A DNA stretch of 25,088 bases from JBOGEN01 sp050743265. Its GTDB lineage: Bacteria; Actinomycetota; Actinomycetes; JBOGEN01. Location: the NCBI GenBank assembly GCA_050743265.1, contig JBOGEN010000041.1, positions 1 to 25,088 of the forward strand, read 5' to 3'. The notes beneath the pieces were generated by a model. That model was not told the origin of the DNA. It made no database searches and saw only the letters and a list, made by a program, of their open reading frames with translations. This document shows positions 6,897 to 15,180 of this stretch, piece by piece. The stretch's first letter is position 1, and each line of letters begins with the position of its first letter. Position numbers and translations under genes: made by a program.

Positions 6897-7364
6897 TCAG
6901 CGCAGACGCTCCAGCGCGTCCAGGCAGCCCGCGCGGTCCGCGACCGCCGAGAGGGCGTCGGCCGGCAGCAGGCCGTCCGCGCACAGCTCGAGCAGGCCGT
7001 CGTCGGCCAGGCCGAGGTCCGCGAGCAGCTCGACGTCCGGCCCGGTCGAGACCGGCGGCTCCGCCGACTCGTCCCCGGCCAGGTCGCCGATCACGTGCGC
7101 GAGGAGCACCGGCCCGAGCGCCGAGGTGGCCGCGGCCCGTACGTCGGACACGAACACCCGCGCATCGGCGTCGTCGCCGTCCACGCGGACGACGGCGAAC
7201 CACTCGTCCTCCTGCTCGAGGAGCAGCAGCACGGGCTGCTCCTGGTCACTGGCGTCGACCAGCAGGTCGGCGAGGGTGTCCAGGTCGGCGACCTCGTCGA
7301 GGTCCACCTCCTGGCCCTTCCAGTCCTCCCCGTGACGGGCCAGCAGCGCGGCGAAGTACGTCAC
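6897..7364 (-). CDS. TadA-associated protein (tRNA adenosine deaminase-associated family), copy 2
   Basis: 155 residues from GTG 7364, preceded by GGAGG with six bases of spacing. It belongs to the actinobacterial family named for its constant position next to tadA; the molecular role is unknown. The N-terminal half (MTYFAALLARHGEDWKG, then LLLLEQEDEWFAVVRVDG and ARVFVSDVRAA) is an alpha/beta domain. The C-terminal half has DVELLADLGLADDGLLEL. It is acidic and has no membrane segment. It is homologous to the gene just upstream, and its stop lies 35 bp before the tadA ATG. Confidence 0.88.
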   Translation of the reverse strand: MTYFAALLARHGEDWKGQEVDLDEVADLDTLADLLVDASDQEQPVLLLLEQEDEWFAVVRVDGDDADARVFVSDVRAAATSALGPVLLAHVIGDLAGDESAEPPVSTGPDVELLADLGLADDGLLELCADGLLPADALSAVADRAGCLDALERLR

Positions 7365-7400
7365 CGTCCGCCTCCGTGGGTTCGGTACATCCGATGGACT

Positions 7401-7904
7401 TCAGTCGAGCGCGTCGTCGAGTGCACGCTCGAACACGTCGCCGAAGCCGAGCCGGCCGGCGATGTCTGACAGCATCTCGTCCGGGAAGCTCTCGATGTCG
7501 CCGAGGAGATCCTCGACCTCTCCGGCTCCCAGGCCGAGGTCGGCGAACAGCCCGAGGTCGCCCGCGGGCTGCATGTCGTCCAGGTCGTCGTCGCTGGGCA
7601 CCGGCAGGCCGAGGCGGTCGAGGACCTGGCGGGCAATCGGCCACTCGAGCGCTGCCGTGGAGTCGGACAGCAGCAGGTGGACGTCGCCGTGCGTGCCCAC
7701 CCGCACGGTGACGAAGAAGTCCTCGGCGACGGAGACAAAGCCGAACGTCCCGACGTCGCTCCACTCCTGGCGCATCGCGGCGACCAGGGCGTCGAGGTCG
7801 TCGCCGACACGCAGCGGTGGCGTGGACGCCGCCCAGCGCCCCTCGTCACGCGACACGACCACGACGAAGTCCGTCGCCGTGTCCCCCGGAATCGCCCCGG
7901 GCAT
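7401..7904 (-). CDS. TadA-associated protein paralogue, copy 1
   Basis: 167 residues from ATG 7904, with GGAGGTGGCAG directly before it, a strong ribosome site that rules out the longer in-frame start. It is clearly related to the next gene: a strand-rich N-terminal half (TDFVVVVSRDEGRWAAS, FVSVAEDFFVTVRVG, VHLLLSDSTAA) and the shared GLFADLGLGAGEVEDLL block. It is strongly acidic. It is the first gene of the operon with copy 2 (36 bp between) and tadA, and divergent from upp. The function is unknown; an accessory or scaffold role for tRNA deamination is only suggested by position. Confidence 0.87.
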   Translation of the reverse strand: MPGAIPGDTATDFVVVVSRDEGRWAASTPPLRVGDDLDALVAAMRQEWSDVGTFGFVSVAEDFFVTVRVGTHGDVHLLLSDSTAALEWPIARQVLDRLGLPVPSDDDLDDMQPAGDLGLFADLGLGAGEVEDLLGDIESFPDEMLSDIAGRLGFGDVFERALDDALD

Positions 7905-8054
7905 CTGCCACCTCCAGCGCCACGGACCACCCCGCACCGGTCGAAGTCGCCCCGCACGGCATCGTGACAGAGGTCGGACGTGACGGGAAGGACCCCGACC
8001 TGCGGAGATCCCATGGCCTGCGGTCGGCTGCCGGGGGACCCCCGCCGGAACGGC

Positions 8055-8060
8055 TACGGT
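8055..8060 (+). promoter_or_regulatory. Possible -10 element giving a leaderless upp mRNA
   Basis: TACGGT (8055-8060) matches the TANNNT form of an actinobacterial -10 box and ends eight bases before the upp ATG. Transcription would then start at or next to the start codon, which agrees with the absence of a convincing Shine-Dalgarno sequence. No -35 box is clear. Confidence 0.35.
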
Positions 8061-8068
8061 GGCCGACC

Positions 8069-8707
8069 ATGCGGACCCACGTTGCCGACCACCCGCTCGT
8101 CGCGCACAAGCTCACCGCCCTGCGGGACGAGCGGACGGACTCGCCGACGTTCCGCCGGCTGGCGGACGAGCTGGTGACCCTGCTGGCGTACGAGGCCACC
8201 CGGGAGGTCCGGACCGAGCCCTGCCAGGTGACGACGCCCGTGGGTCCCTCCGCCGGCGTCCGGCTGGCCCGTCCGCGGGCCCTGGTGGTCCCGATCCTGC
8301 GCGCCGGGCTGGGCATGCTCGACGGCATGGTCCGCCTGCTGCCGACCGCGGAGGTGGGCTTCCTCGGGATGATCCGCGACGAGGGCACGCTGACGGCCTC
8401 GACGTACGCCTCCCGGCTTCCGGACGACCTGTCAGGGCGGCAGTGTTACGTGCTCGACCCGATGCTGGCCACCGGCGGCACGCTGTCCGCCGCCCTCGGC
8501 ATGCTCATCGAGCGAGGTGCCGACCAGATCACGGCCATCTGCCTGCTCGCCGCGCCGGAGGGCGTCGCCCATCTCGAGACGGCTCTCGCCGACAGTACGG
8601 TTCCCGTGAACGTCGTCACGGCCGCGGTGGACGAGCGGCTCAACGAGCACGGCTACATCGTCCCCGGGCTGGGCGACGCGGGCGACCGGCTGTACGGCAT
8701 CGTCTGA
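8069..8707 (+). CDS. upp: Uracil phosphoribosyltransferase
   Basis: Salvages uracil with PRPP to make UMP. 212 residues from ATG 8069, the usual family length. The N-terminus has HPLVAHKLTALRDERTDSPTFR, typical of Upp. VVPILRAGLGMLDG is near residue 73, the PRPP-binding loop is DPMLATGGT (130-138), and the uracil-binding C-terminal block is GYIVPGLGDAGDRLYG. It is divergent from the tadA operon across about 165 bp. Confidence 0.97.
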   Translation: MRTHVADHPLVAHKLTALRDERTDSPTFRRLADELVTLLAYEATREVRTEPCQVTTPVGPSAGVRLARPRALVVPILRAGLGMLDGMVRLLPTAEVGFLGMIRDEGTLTASTYASRLPDDLSGRQCYVLDPMLATGGTLSAALGMLIERGADQITAICLLAAPEGVAHLETALADSTVPVNVVTAAVDERLNEHGYIVPGLGDAGDRLYGIV

Positions 8708-8748
8708 CGCGGGCGACCCGCCGAGGCGGGGCCTGGCCCCCGGCGCGC

Positions 8749-9300
8749 TCAGGCCCGTGTCGCGCCCTGGACCTGCGCAAGCACGTCCTCGGCGAAGCGG
8801 TCCACGGCGTCCCAGTCGGTGTAGACGTGGTCGTGGCGGACGTCCGTATCGAGGCCCGCGCGCCGGGCGATCGACCTCAGCATCCGGCGCTTGACCCACC
8901 CGTACCGCGTGTACGCGAGCGCCCCGGCGAACAGCCCGACCGCGGACGGGGAGATGCCGGTCTCCTCGACGAACACGCGCAGGTAGCCCTCCGCGTCCTC
9001 CCGGTGGCCCGGGTCGTCGTTCGCCGAGGACAGGCTGACCTGGAAGAGCGCGGTCGGCATGGCCGCGAGCACGGGCTGCTCTGCCAGGGCGTACCGGCGC
9101 AGGGCCTTGCTGTGGTGGCCCATGTGGATCGAGTCGCCCAGGACCACGCCGGCATAGCCGGACGCCGACGGCCGGCCCTCGGCCGACCGGACGTCAACGA
9201 TGGCCCCGCCCGCGCGGAGGACGTCGGCGACCCGGTCGGCGATCTGGGCCGTGTGTCCTTCGGCGGTGTGGAACACGACGAGGATCGTGGGAGCGGTCAT
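8749..9300 (-). CDS. Flavodoxin-domain protein, HemG-like (menaquinone-dependent protoporphyrinogen oxidase type)
   Basis: 183 residues from ATG 9300; GGAGAGGAG upstream fixes the start. The N-terminal FMN-binding P-loop is HTAEGHTAQ (11-19), and VVLGDSIHMGHHSKAL follows near residue 55. The C-terminal block AGALAYTRYGWVKRRM followed by DVRHDHVYTDWDAV matches, from memory, the E. coli HemG pattern of AGALxYxRYxW and VYTDWEQV. This supports a small FMN protein acting in haem synthesis or as a quinone-linked oxidoreductase. Other haem genes are absent nearby, so the exact substrate is inferred. It is divergent from the hybrid kinase. Confidence 0.85.
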   Translation of the reverse strand: MTAPTILVVFHTAEGHTAQIADRVADVLRAGGAIVDVRSAEGRPSASGYAGVVLGDSIHMGHHSKALRRYALAEQPVLAAMPTALFQVSLSSANDDPGHREDAEGYLRVFVEETGISPSAVGLFAGALAYTRYGWVKRRMLRSIARRAGLDTDVRHDHVYTDWDAVDRFAEDVLAQVQGATRA

Positions 9301-9557
9301 CGCGGTCTCCTCTCCTCCCGTCGGCGGCAGCCCGTCCTCGGCTCGGCCGGGCTGTCCTCCGAGCTCTCGGCCAGCCACGTCGGGCCTGGGCCGGCCTCGC
9401 TCCCAGCGTCCCGCGTCAACCGGGGGCGCATCAGGGCCGAAGGGCCCGGACCAACGTCCTGACCTCGAGTTCGGGGGGGATTGGAGGGGCCGGAAGGGCA
9501 GCGCCCGCACCGACCGTCCGGGTACCGTCACGGTGAGCGACAAGACGGGGGTCGGTC

Positions 9558-11930
9558 ATGGCGCACGTCGGCACCGGTGCTGACGACGGGCGCCCCTCCC
9601 CGCCCCCGGCAGCCCTGTTCGCCGCCCTGGCGCAGGCGGCGACCGGATACCTGGTCGTGGCGACCGACCCCACCGGGACGATCACGACGTTCACCGAGGG
9701 AGCCGAGCAGATGCTCGGCTACCGGGCGGACGAGGTGGTGGGCACGGCCACCCTCGCGCTCTACCACGACCCGCATGAGCTCCAGACGCGAGCCGCCGCG
9801 CTCCACGTGGATCCAGGTCCCGAGGCGCTGCTGTGCACGGCGCGCCGGGCCGGGGCGGACGTCCGGCCCTGGACGCTGGTCCGCAAGGACGGCAGCCGGC
9901 TCCCGGTCTCGTGCGCTGTGTCCGCGGTGAGGGACGCCAGCGGGACGCTGACCGGCTTTCTCGCCGTGGCCCACGACCTCACCGCGGACGGGCAGTCGGC
10001 CGAGCAGGTCCGGGTGACGGGGGACCTGCGACGCCTGTTCATGGGCGCCCCCGTCCCCACCCTCATCGCGGGCCTCGCCGACGCGCGCGTACGGCTGGCG
10101 AACGAGGCCGCCGCCGAGGCGCTCGGCATCACGACCGAGAACCTCGTGGGCCGCCGTACGGACGAGATCGGGCTGTGGCCCGACCTGGAGGCCCGGCGCG
10201 GCATGCTCGACGAGATCCGGGCGACCGGGCGGGTCCGCAACCTCGAGGTCAGGCTGACGCGGGCGGACGGGGACCACACCCTCGTCGCCGACCTCGCACC
10301 CATCGACTTCGACGGCGAGGACTGCGTCATCGGGACGTTCCTCGACATCTCAGCGCGGAGTCACGTGGAGGACGCCCTCCGGGAGAGCGAGGAGCGCCTC
10401 CGCCAGTTCGGGGACCACGTGGACGTGGGGTTCTTCCTGCGCAGCGTCGACCCGTTCCGGTTCCTCTATGTGAACCGGCAGCTCGAGGGGATCTACGGCG
10501 TCCCGCGGGAGCGCATCCTCTCGGACCCGCAGTCGGTCTTCGCGTACGTGCTGCCGGACGACATCGGCACGGTCCGCGAGACGATCCGCACGGCTCAGGA
10601 GAGGGGTGAGCCGCAGCAGATGGAGTACCGGCTCCGCCACGACGAGCGCGGGGAGCGCTGGGTCCGCGTCCGCCTGTCCCCGGTGTCGCTGGTCGATGGC
10701 CGGCCGACCCGGATGGCCGGCACGGTCGAGGACGTGACCGACCAGAAGGCGGCGCAGGCGGCGCTGCGGTCGGCACAAGTGGACGCCGAGCAGGCGAACC
10801 TTGCGAAGAGCGAGTTCCTCTCGCGGATCAGCCACGAGCTGCGCACGCCGCTCAACGCGATCATCGGGTTCGGCCAGCTGCTCGAGATGGACGACCTGAC
10901 CGCGGAGCAGCGCGAGGCCGTGAACCACATGCTGGTCGGTGGGCGGCACCTGCTCGAGCTCATCAACGAGGTCCTCGACATCTCCCGGATCGAGAGCGGG
11001 CGGCTTCACCTGTCCCTCGAACCCGTTCGCCTCGGGGAGGTCGTCGACGAGGTGCTCGCCCTCGTACGCCCGCAGGCGGACGAGCGCGCGGTACGGCTGC
11101 CCGCCGGCCCCGGCGTCCCGGACACCGCCCACGTGGTGGCGGACCGACAGCGGCTCGCGCAGGTGCTGCTCAACCTCGTGTCGAACGCGGTCAAGTACAA
11201 CCGTGAGGACGGCGAGGTCTGGATCACCTCGGACACCAAGCAGGAGCGCAGACTCGCGCTCTCCGTCCGCGACTCCGGCATCGGGATCCCCGCAGACCGC
11301 ATGGACGACCTGTTCACGCCGTTCGACCGGCTCGGCGCCGAGCAGACCGGCATCGAGGGCACGGGGCTCGGTCTGGCGCTGACCAAGCGCCTCATGGAGG
11401 CGATGCACGGGGCGGTCTCCGTGCAGAGCACCTCCGCCGGCACCACGGTGACCGTCGAGCTGGAACGCTGCCCGCCCCCGGACTCCGGCTCCGTCGCGGG
11501 CGCACGCGACACCGTGTCCACCGACGGCTCGCAGGGCCACCACACGGTGCTCTACATCGAGGACAACGGCGCGAACGTCCAGCTGGTCGAGCGGGTCATG
11601 GCCACCGTCGGGGGCGTCGAGCTGCGAGTCGCCGGAGAGGGGCTCGCCGCCCTGCACGCCGCGCGCCGCGACCCCCCCGACCTGGTCCTGCTCGACGTCA
11701 ACCTGCCGGACATCGACGGTGCCGAGGTGCTGGCCCGCCTGCGCGCCGAGCCTGCCACCAGGGACGTGCCGGTCATCGCGGTCAGCGCGGACGCCAGCCC
11801 GGGCCAACACCGGCGGATGCTGGCTGCGGGGGCGTCCGGCTACGTGACCAAGCCCTTCGATGTCGTCCACCTGCGGCAGCTCGTCCAGGACAGGCTCGCG
11901 TCCGCCCCCCGCGAGGACAGCACCCGCTAG
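9558..11930 (+). CDS. PAS-rich hybrid sensor histidine kinase with C-terminal receiver
   Basis: 790 residues from ATG 9558 (GGGGGTCGG upstream). There are no membrane segments, so it is a cytoplasmic sensor. Three PAS-type domains lie at about 18-140, 150-275 and 285-400; the third (FLYVNRQLEGIYGVPRE) is closest to the PAS domains of the hybrid kinase at 13052-15016. The HisKA helix carries phospho-His 426 in SHELRTP. The HATPase domain has NLVSNAVKYN, DSGIGIP and GTGLGLALTKRL. The receiver (about 660-785) has the acidic IEDN pair, phospho-acceptor D713 in LLDVNLPD, and the KPF lysine. It has no output domain, so signal must pass to a separate HPt or regulator not seen next to it. A TACCGT box at 9523-9528 could be its -10 element. 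Confidence 0.93.
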   Translation: MAHVGTGADDGRPSPPPAALFAALAQAATGYLVVATDPTGTITTFTEGAEQMLGYRADEVVGTATLALYHDPHELQTRAAALHVDPGPEALLCTARRAGADVRPWTLVRKDGSRLPVSCAVSAVRDASGTLTGFLAVAHDLTADGQSAEQVRVTGDLRRLFMGAPVPTLIAGLADARVRLANEAAAEALGITTENLVGRRTDEIGLWPDLEARRGMLDEIRATGRVRNLEVRLTRADGDHTLVADLAPIDFDGEDCVIGTFLDISARSHVEDALRESEERLRQFGDHVDVGFFLRSVDPFRFLYVNRQLEGIYGVPRERILSDPQSVFAYVLPDDIGTVRETIRTAQERGEPQQMEYRLRHDERGERWVRVRLSPVSLVDGRPTRMAGTVEDVTDQKAAQAALRSAQVDAEQANLAKSEFLSRISHELRTPLNAIIGFGQLLEMDDLTAEQREAVNHMLVGGRHLLELINEVLDISRIESGRLHLSLEPVRLGEVVDEVLALVRPQADERAVRLPAGPGVPDTAHVVADRQRLAQVLLNLVSNAVKYNREDGEVWITSDTKQERRLALSVRDSGIGIPADRMDDLFTPFDRLGAEQTGIEGTGLGLALTKRLMEAMHGAVSVQSTSAGTTVTVELERCPPPDSGSVAGARDTVSTDGSQGHHTVLYIEDNGANVQLVERVMATVGGVELRVAGEGLAALHAARRDPPDLVLLDVNLPDIDGAEVLARLRAEPATRDVPVIAVSADASPGQHRRMLAAGASGYVTKPFDVVHLRQLVQDRLASAPREDSTR

Positions 11931-11956
11931 CCACCCACCCTGCTAGCCACCCACCC
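11926..11956. repeat. 15-bp direct repeat spanning two convergent stop codons
   Basis: GCTAGCCACCCACCC occurs at 11926-11940 and 11942-11956. The first copy holds the TAG stop of the plus-strand kinase; the second holds the complement of the TAG stop of the minus-strand dehydrogenase. Confidence 0.85.
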
Positions 11957-12956
11957 GCAGCACCGCGGCGCCGCGCACACGGTCCGCAGCGAGATCGGCG
12001 AGAGCGCTGTCGGCTGCCTCGAGCGGGTACGGGGTCGTCGTCACCGCGAGGGACAGCCGGTCCGCGAGCCGCAGGAACTCCTCGCCGTCAGCCCGGGTGT
12101 TCGCGGTGACGCTGCGCACCTGGCGCTCGCCGAAGAGGTGGCGCTGGTAGTCCAGCACGGGCACGTCCGAGAGGTGGATGCCGGCCACGGCGAGCGTGCC
12201 GCCGCCGTCCAGTGCCTCCAGCGCGACGGGCACGAGGTCGCCGACCGGGGCGAAGAGGATCGCCGCGTCGAGGGGTTCCGGGGGCGCGTCGTACGCTCCG
12301 GCCGCGGACGCGGCGCCGAGTGAGCGCGCCAGCTCCCGCGCCTCGGCGGAGCGGGTGAGCACGTGCACGACGGCGCCCTCGGCCATGGCCACCTGGGCCG
12401 CGAGGTGGGCGGACGCGCCGAAGCCGTAGATGCCCAGCCGGCCACCGGGCGGGAGCGCCGCACGCCGGAGTGCCCGGTAGCCGATGATCCCCGCGCACAG
12501 CAGCGGCGCGGCCTGCTCGTCAGGCCAGCCCTCGGGCAGTGCGTGGGCGAAGGCCTCCGGGACGAGGGCGTACTCGGCGTAGCCTCCGTCGGCGTCCCAG
12601 CCGGTGTACGCCGATCGCGGGCAGAGGTTCTCCGCCCCACGGCGGCAGAACCGGCACACCCCGCACGTCTCCCGGAGCCAGGCGATGCCGACCCGGTCTC
12701 CGGTGGCGAAGCGGGTGGTGCCGAGCCCGGTCGCGGCGACCGTACCGACGACCTCGTGCCCCGGGGTGACGTCCGGCCGGCGCGGCGGCAGGTCGCCCTC
12801 GGCGAGGTGCAGGTCGGTGCGGCACACCCCACAGACCGAGACCCGGACGAGCAGCTCGCCGGGTGCGGGCTCCGGCACCGCGCGCTCGACGAGGACGAGC
12901 GGCCCGGCCGAACCCGCGCCGACCGGCCCCGGCTCGCGTACCACCCAGGCCCACAC
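11943..12956 (-). CDS. Zinc-dependent alcohol dehydrogenase (MDR superfamily)
   Basis: NAD(P)-linked oxidation of an alcohol or reduction of an aldehyde. 337 residues from GTG 12956 (MWAWVVREPGPVG), the usual length; the longer open frame is antisense to a neighbour and is rejected. The catalytic zinc ligands are C45 (CGVCRTDLH), H67 in GHE and C154; the structural zinc cysteines are C98, C101, C104 and C112. The nucleotide-binding loop is YGFGASAH (177-184). The pattern CGVCRTDLHLAEGDLP is that of the actinobacterial zinc-binding alcohol dehydrogenase family. The substrate is unknown. It lies between two kinases but shares only strand with the downstream-reading cluster; it is convergent with the first kinase. 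Confidence 0.93.
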   Translation of the reverse strand: MWAWVVREPGPVGAGSAGPLVLVERAVPEPAPGELLVRVSVCGVCRTDLHLAEGDLPPRRPDVTPGHEVVGTVAATGLGTTRFATGDRVGIAWLRETCGVCRFCRRGAENLCPRSAYTGWDADGGYAEYALVPEAFAHALPEGWPDEQAAPLLCAGIIGYRALRRAALPPGGRLGIYGFGASAHLAAQVAMAEGAVVHVLTRSAEARELARSLGAASAAGAYDAPPEPLDAAILFAPVGDLVPVALEALDGGGTLAVAGIHLSDVPVLDYQRHLFGERQVRSVTANTRADGEEFLRLADRLSLAVTTTPYPLEAADSALADLAADRVRGAAVLRVGG

Positions 12957-13051
12957 GCGCCCAGCGTGCCCGTTCTCCCCCCGCAGCGCGAGGGCACGGC
13001 ACAGGAGCCGCCCACCACACCTGACGTACGGCGCGCCGAGCCTACGGCCGG

Positions 13052-15016
13052 TCAGCGCGGTGCCCTCACCCCGACCTCGGCGATCGCGGCCAGCAGCACC
13101 TCGGCACGGAACGGCTTCTGCAGGTACCGCCGGCGTGGGCCGCGCAGCTCCGCCGGCTGCCACGACCCGGTGTTGCCCGAGACGAACACGACGGGCGGGT
13201 CGAGCCCGAGCCGGCCGAGCTCGAGCACGAGGTCGTACCCCGACATCCCCGGCATCACGAGGTCGGTGACGAGCAGGTCGACGTGCCAGAGGCTGTACTG
13301 GCACATGCCCACGGCCTCGGCCGCGTTCGCGGCCGCGTGGACGACGAACCCGGCCCAGCGCAGCTGACGGACGAGCGCCTCGCGCACCATCTCCTCGTCC
13401 TCGACGACGAGGGCCACACGTCCGGCGCCGTCGACCGACGCGGGCGTACCGGGCGTCTCCTCCTCCCCTCGTGTCGGCCGCAGGCTCGCCGGCAGCAGGG
13501 CGGTCACCGTGGTGCCCTCGCCCGGCGCGGAGGCCACGCTGACGTGCCCGCCGGCCCCCTCGACGATCCCGTAGACGGAGGACAGCCCGAGGCCTGTGCC
13601 GCGGCCGACCGGCTTCGTCGTGTAGAAGGGCTCGAACGCCCGGGCGGCCACCTCGGCGTCCATGCCGTGCCCGGTGTCCGACACATCGAGCGACACGCCC
13701 TTCCCCGGATCGAGGCGTGCGTCGGGACCGGAGCCGGGCGCGTCCGGTGCCCGCGGCTCTCCCGGGAGCCGGGCCGGCGCCGTGGTCAGGCACAGCGTCC
13801 CGCCGTCAGGCATCGCGTCCCGCGCGTTGACCGCGAGGTTGAGCAGCACCTGCTGCAGCTGCGTGGGGTCGAGCCGGACGCTGGGCAGGTTCTCGGACAG
13901 GGCCAGGACGACCTCGACGTCGTCCCCCAGCACCCGGCTCAACATGCCCGCCGTGAGACGGACGGACTCGTTGATGTCGAGGTCGACCGGCTCGGCGTCC
14001 TGACGTCGGGAGAACGTGAGCATCTGGTCGGTGAGCGACCGCGCGCGTTCCGCGGCCTCGACCACGCGCCGCAGGTCCTGGGACGTCCCGGACCCCGGTG
14101 GGACGGCCCGCAGAGCCTCCTCGACGTAGTTGAGGATCACGAACAGCAGGTTGTTGAAGTCGTGCGCGATGCCGCCGGCCAGTCGGCCCACCGCCTCCAT
14201 CTTCTGGGACTGGAGCAGCTGCTCCTGCAGCAGGCGGCGGTCCGTGACATCCTCGGCGACCCCGACCCTCCGGTACGCGCGGCCGGCCTCGTCCGTCACG
14301 GGGAACGAGCGCGCCCTGACCCAACGCACCTCGTCACGCCCGGGCGGGACGACCCGGTACACCTCGTCGAACGGGCCGTCGGGCACCGCCGCGGCACGCT
14401 CCCTGTCCTCCGGGTGGACGACCCGCAGCCACGCATCGGGGTCGTCGTACATGTCCTGCACACGACCGCCGAAGATCTGCTCGTACGCCGGGTTGACGTA
14501 GAGGAAGCGGCCGGTACCGGTCTCGCGCAGCCAGAACATGTAGTGCGAGTACTCGGCGATCTGACGGAAGCGCAGCTCGCTCTCGGAGAGCGCCTGCTCG
14601 GCCCGGTGCCGCTCGGTGACGTCGTCCGCGCTGCCGACCATGTGGCCCACCTGGCCCGCGGCGTCCCTGACCCGGTACATCTGGGCGCGCAGCCAGCGAA
14701 CGGACCCGTCCGGCTGCACCACCCGGTACTCGATCTCGGTGCCGACGAAGCCCGCGGCAAGCACCTCGGCGACCGCTGCCTCGACCCCTGCACGGTCGTC
14801 CGGGTGGACCCGGGCCATCCAGCAGTACGGGTCCGCGTCGAGCTGCTCCTGCGACACGCCGTACGTCCGCACGAAGGCCGGGTTGATGTAGAGGAACCGC
14901 GGCCCGCGGATGTCGACGAGCCACACGACCGAGCGCAGGTTGTCCGTGAGGTGGCGCAGCAGCGCCGGGGTGTCGGGCCCGGAGTCGTGCGGAGGCGCAA
15001 CGTTGGCTTCCGTCAT
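13052..15016 (-). CDS. Hybrid sensor histidine kinase: PAS-PAS-HisKA-HATPase-REC
   Basis: 654 residues from ATG 15016 (GGGGGT upstream); an in-frame extension upstream is not coding-like. Two PAS_3-type domains (about 20-140 and 150-265) carry FLYINPAFVRTYGVSQEQ and FLYVNPAYEQIFGG. The kinase is of the NtrB-like HDFNN class, with phospho-His 285 in AHDFNNLL. ATP-binding motifs are NLAVNARDAM, DTGHGMD and GTGLGLSSVYG. The receiver has VEDEE near residue 536, phospho-acceptor D585 in VTDLVMPG, and LQKPF. It is soluble. It has no DNA-binding or enzyme output. It reads away from the membrane kinase with a 164-bp gap, so it may be a distal member of that operon or have its own promoter. Confidence 0.93.
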   Translation of the reverse strand: MTEANVAPPHDSGPDTPALLRHLTDNLRSVVWLVDIRGPRFLYINPAFVRTYGVSQEQLDADPYCWMARVHPDDRAGVEAAVAEVLAAGFVGTEIEYRVVQPDGSVRWLRAQMYRVRDAAGQVGHMVGSADDVTERHRAEQALSESELRFRQIAEYSHYMFWLRETGTGRFLYVNPAYEQIFGGRVQDMYDDPDAWLRVVHPEDRERAAAVPDGPFDEVYRVVPPGRDEVRWVRARSFPVTDEAGRAYRRVGVAEDVTDRRLLQEQLLQSQKMEAVGRLAGGIAHDFNNLLFVILNYVEEALRAVPPGSGTSQDLRRVVEAAERARSLTDQMLTFSRRQDAEPVDLDINESVRLTAGMLSRVLGDDVEVVLALSENLPSVRLDPTQLQQVLLNLAVNARDAMPDGGTLCLTTAPARLPGEPRAPDAPGSGPDARLDPGKGVSLDVSDTGHGMDAEVAARAFEPFYTTKPVGRGTGLGLSSVYGIVEGAGGHVSVASAPGEGTTVTALLPASLRPTRGEEETPGTPASVDGAGRVALVVEDEEMVREALVRQLRWAGFVVHAAANAAEAVGMCQYSLWHVDLLVTDLVMPGMSGYDLVLELGRLGLDPPVVFVSGNTGSWQPAELRGPRRRYLQKPFRAEVLLAAIAEVGVRAPR

Positions 15017-15180
15017 CGAACCCCCGTCGCACCGAGAACGCGGAGTGTCACCGACCGGGACACACCGACGCTGGCAGCCCCACGAGCGGGGCGCAAGCAC
15101 GTGTCCGCATCGTCCCGTCTCCTGCTCCCGGCCGGGCCCGATCCGGGAACCGCGCGAGCCACCGGAGGCTGGCGAGGACC

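Noticed and set aside
12957..13793. N-terminal extension of the alcohol dehydrogenase to 616 residues
   Set aside because: It would overlap the next kinase in another frame; the MDR family start fits GTG 12956.
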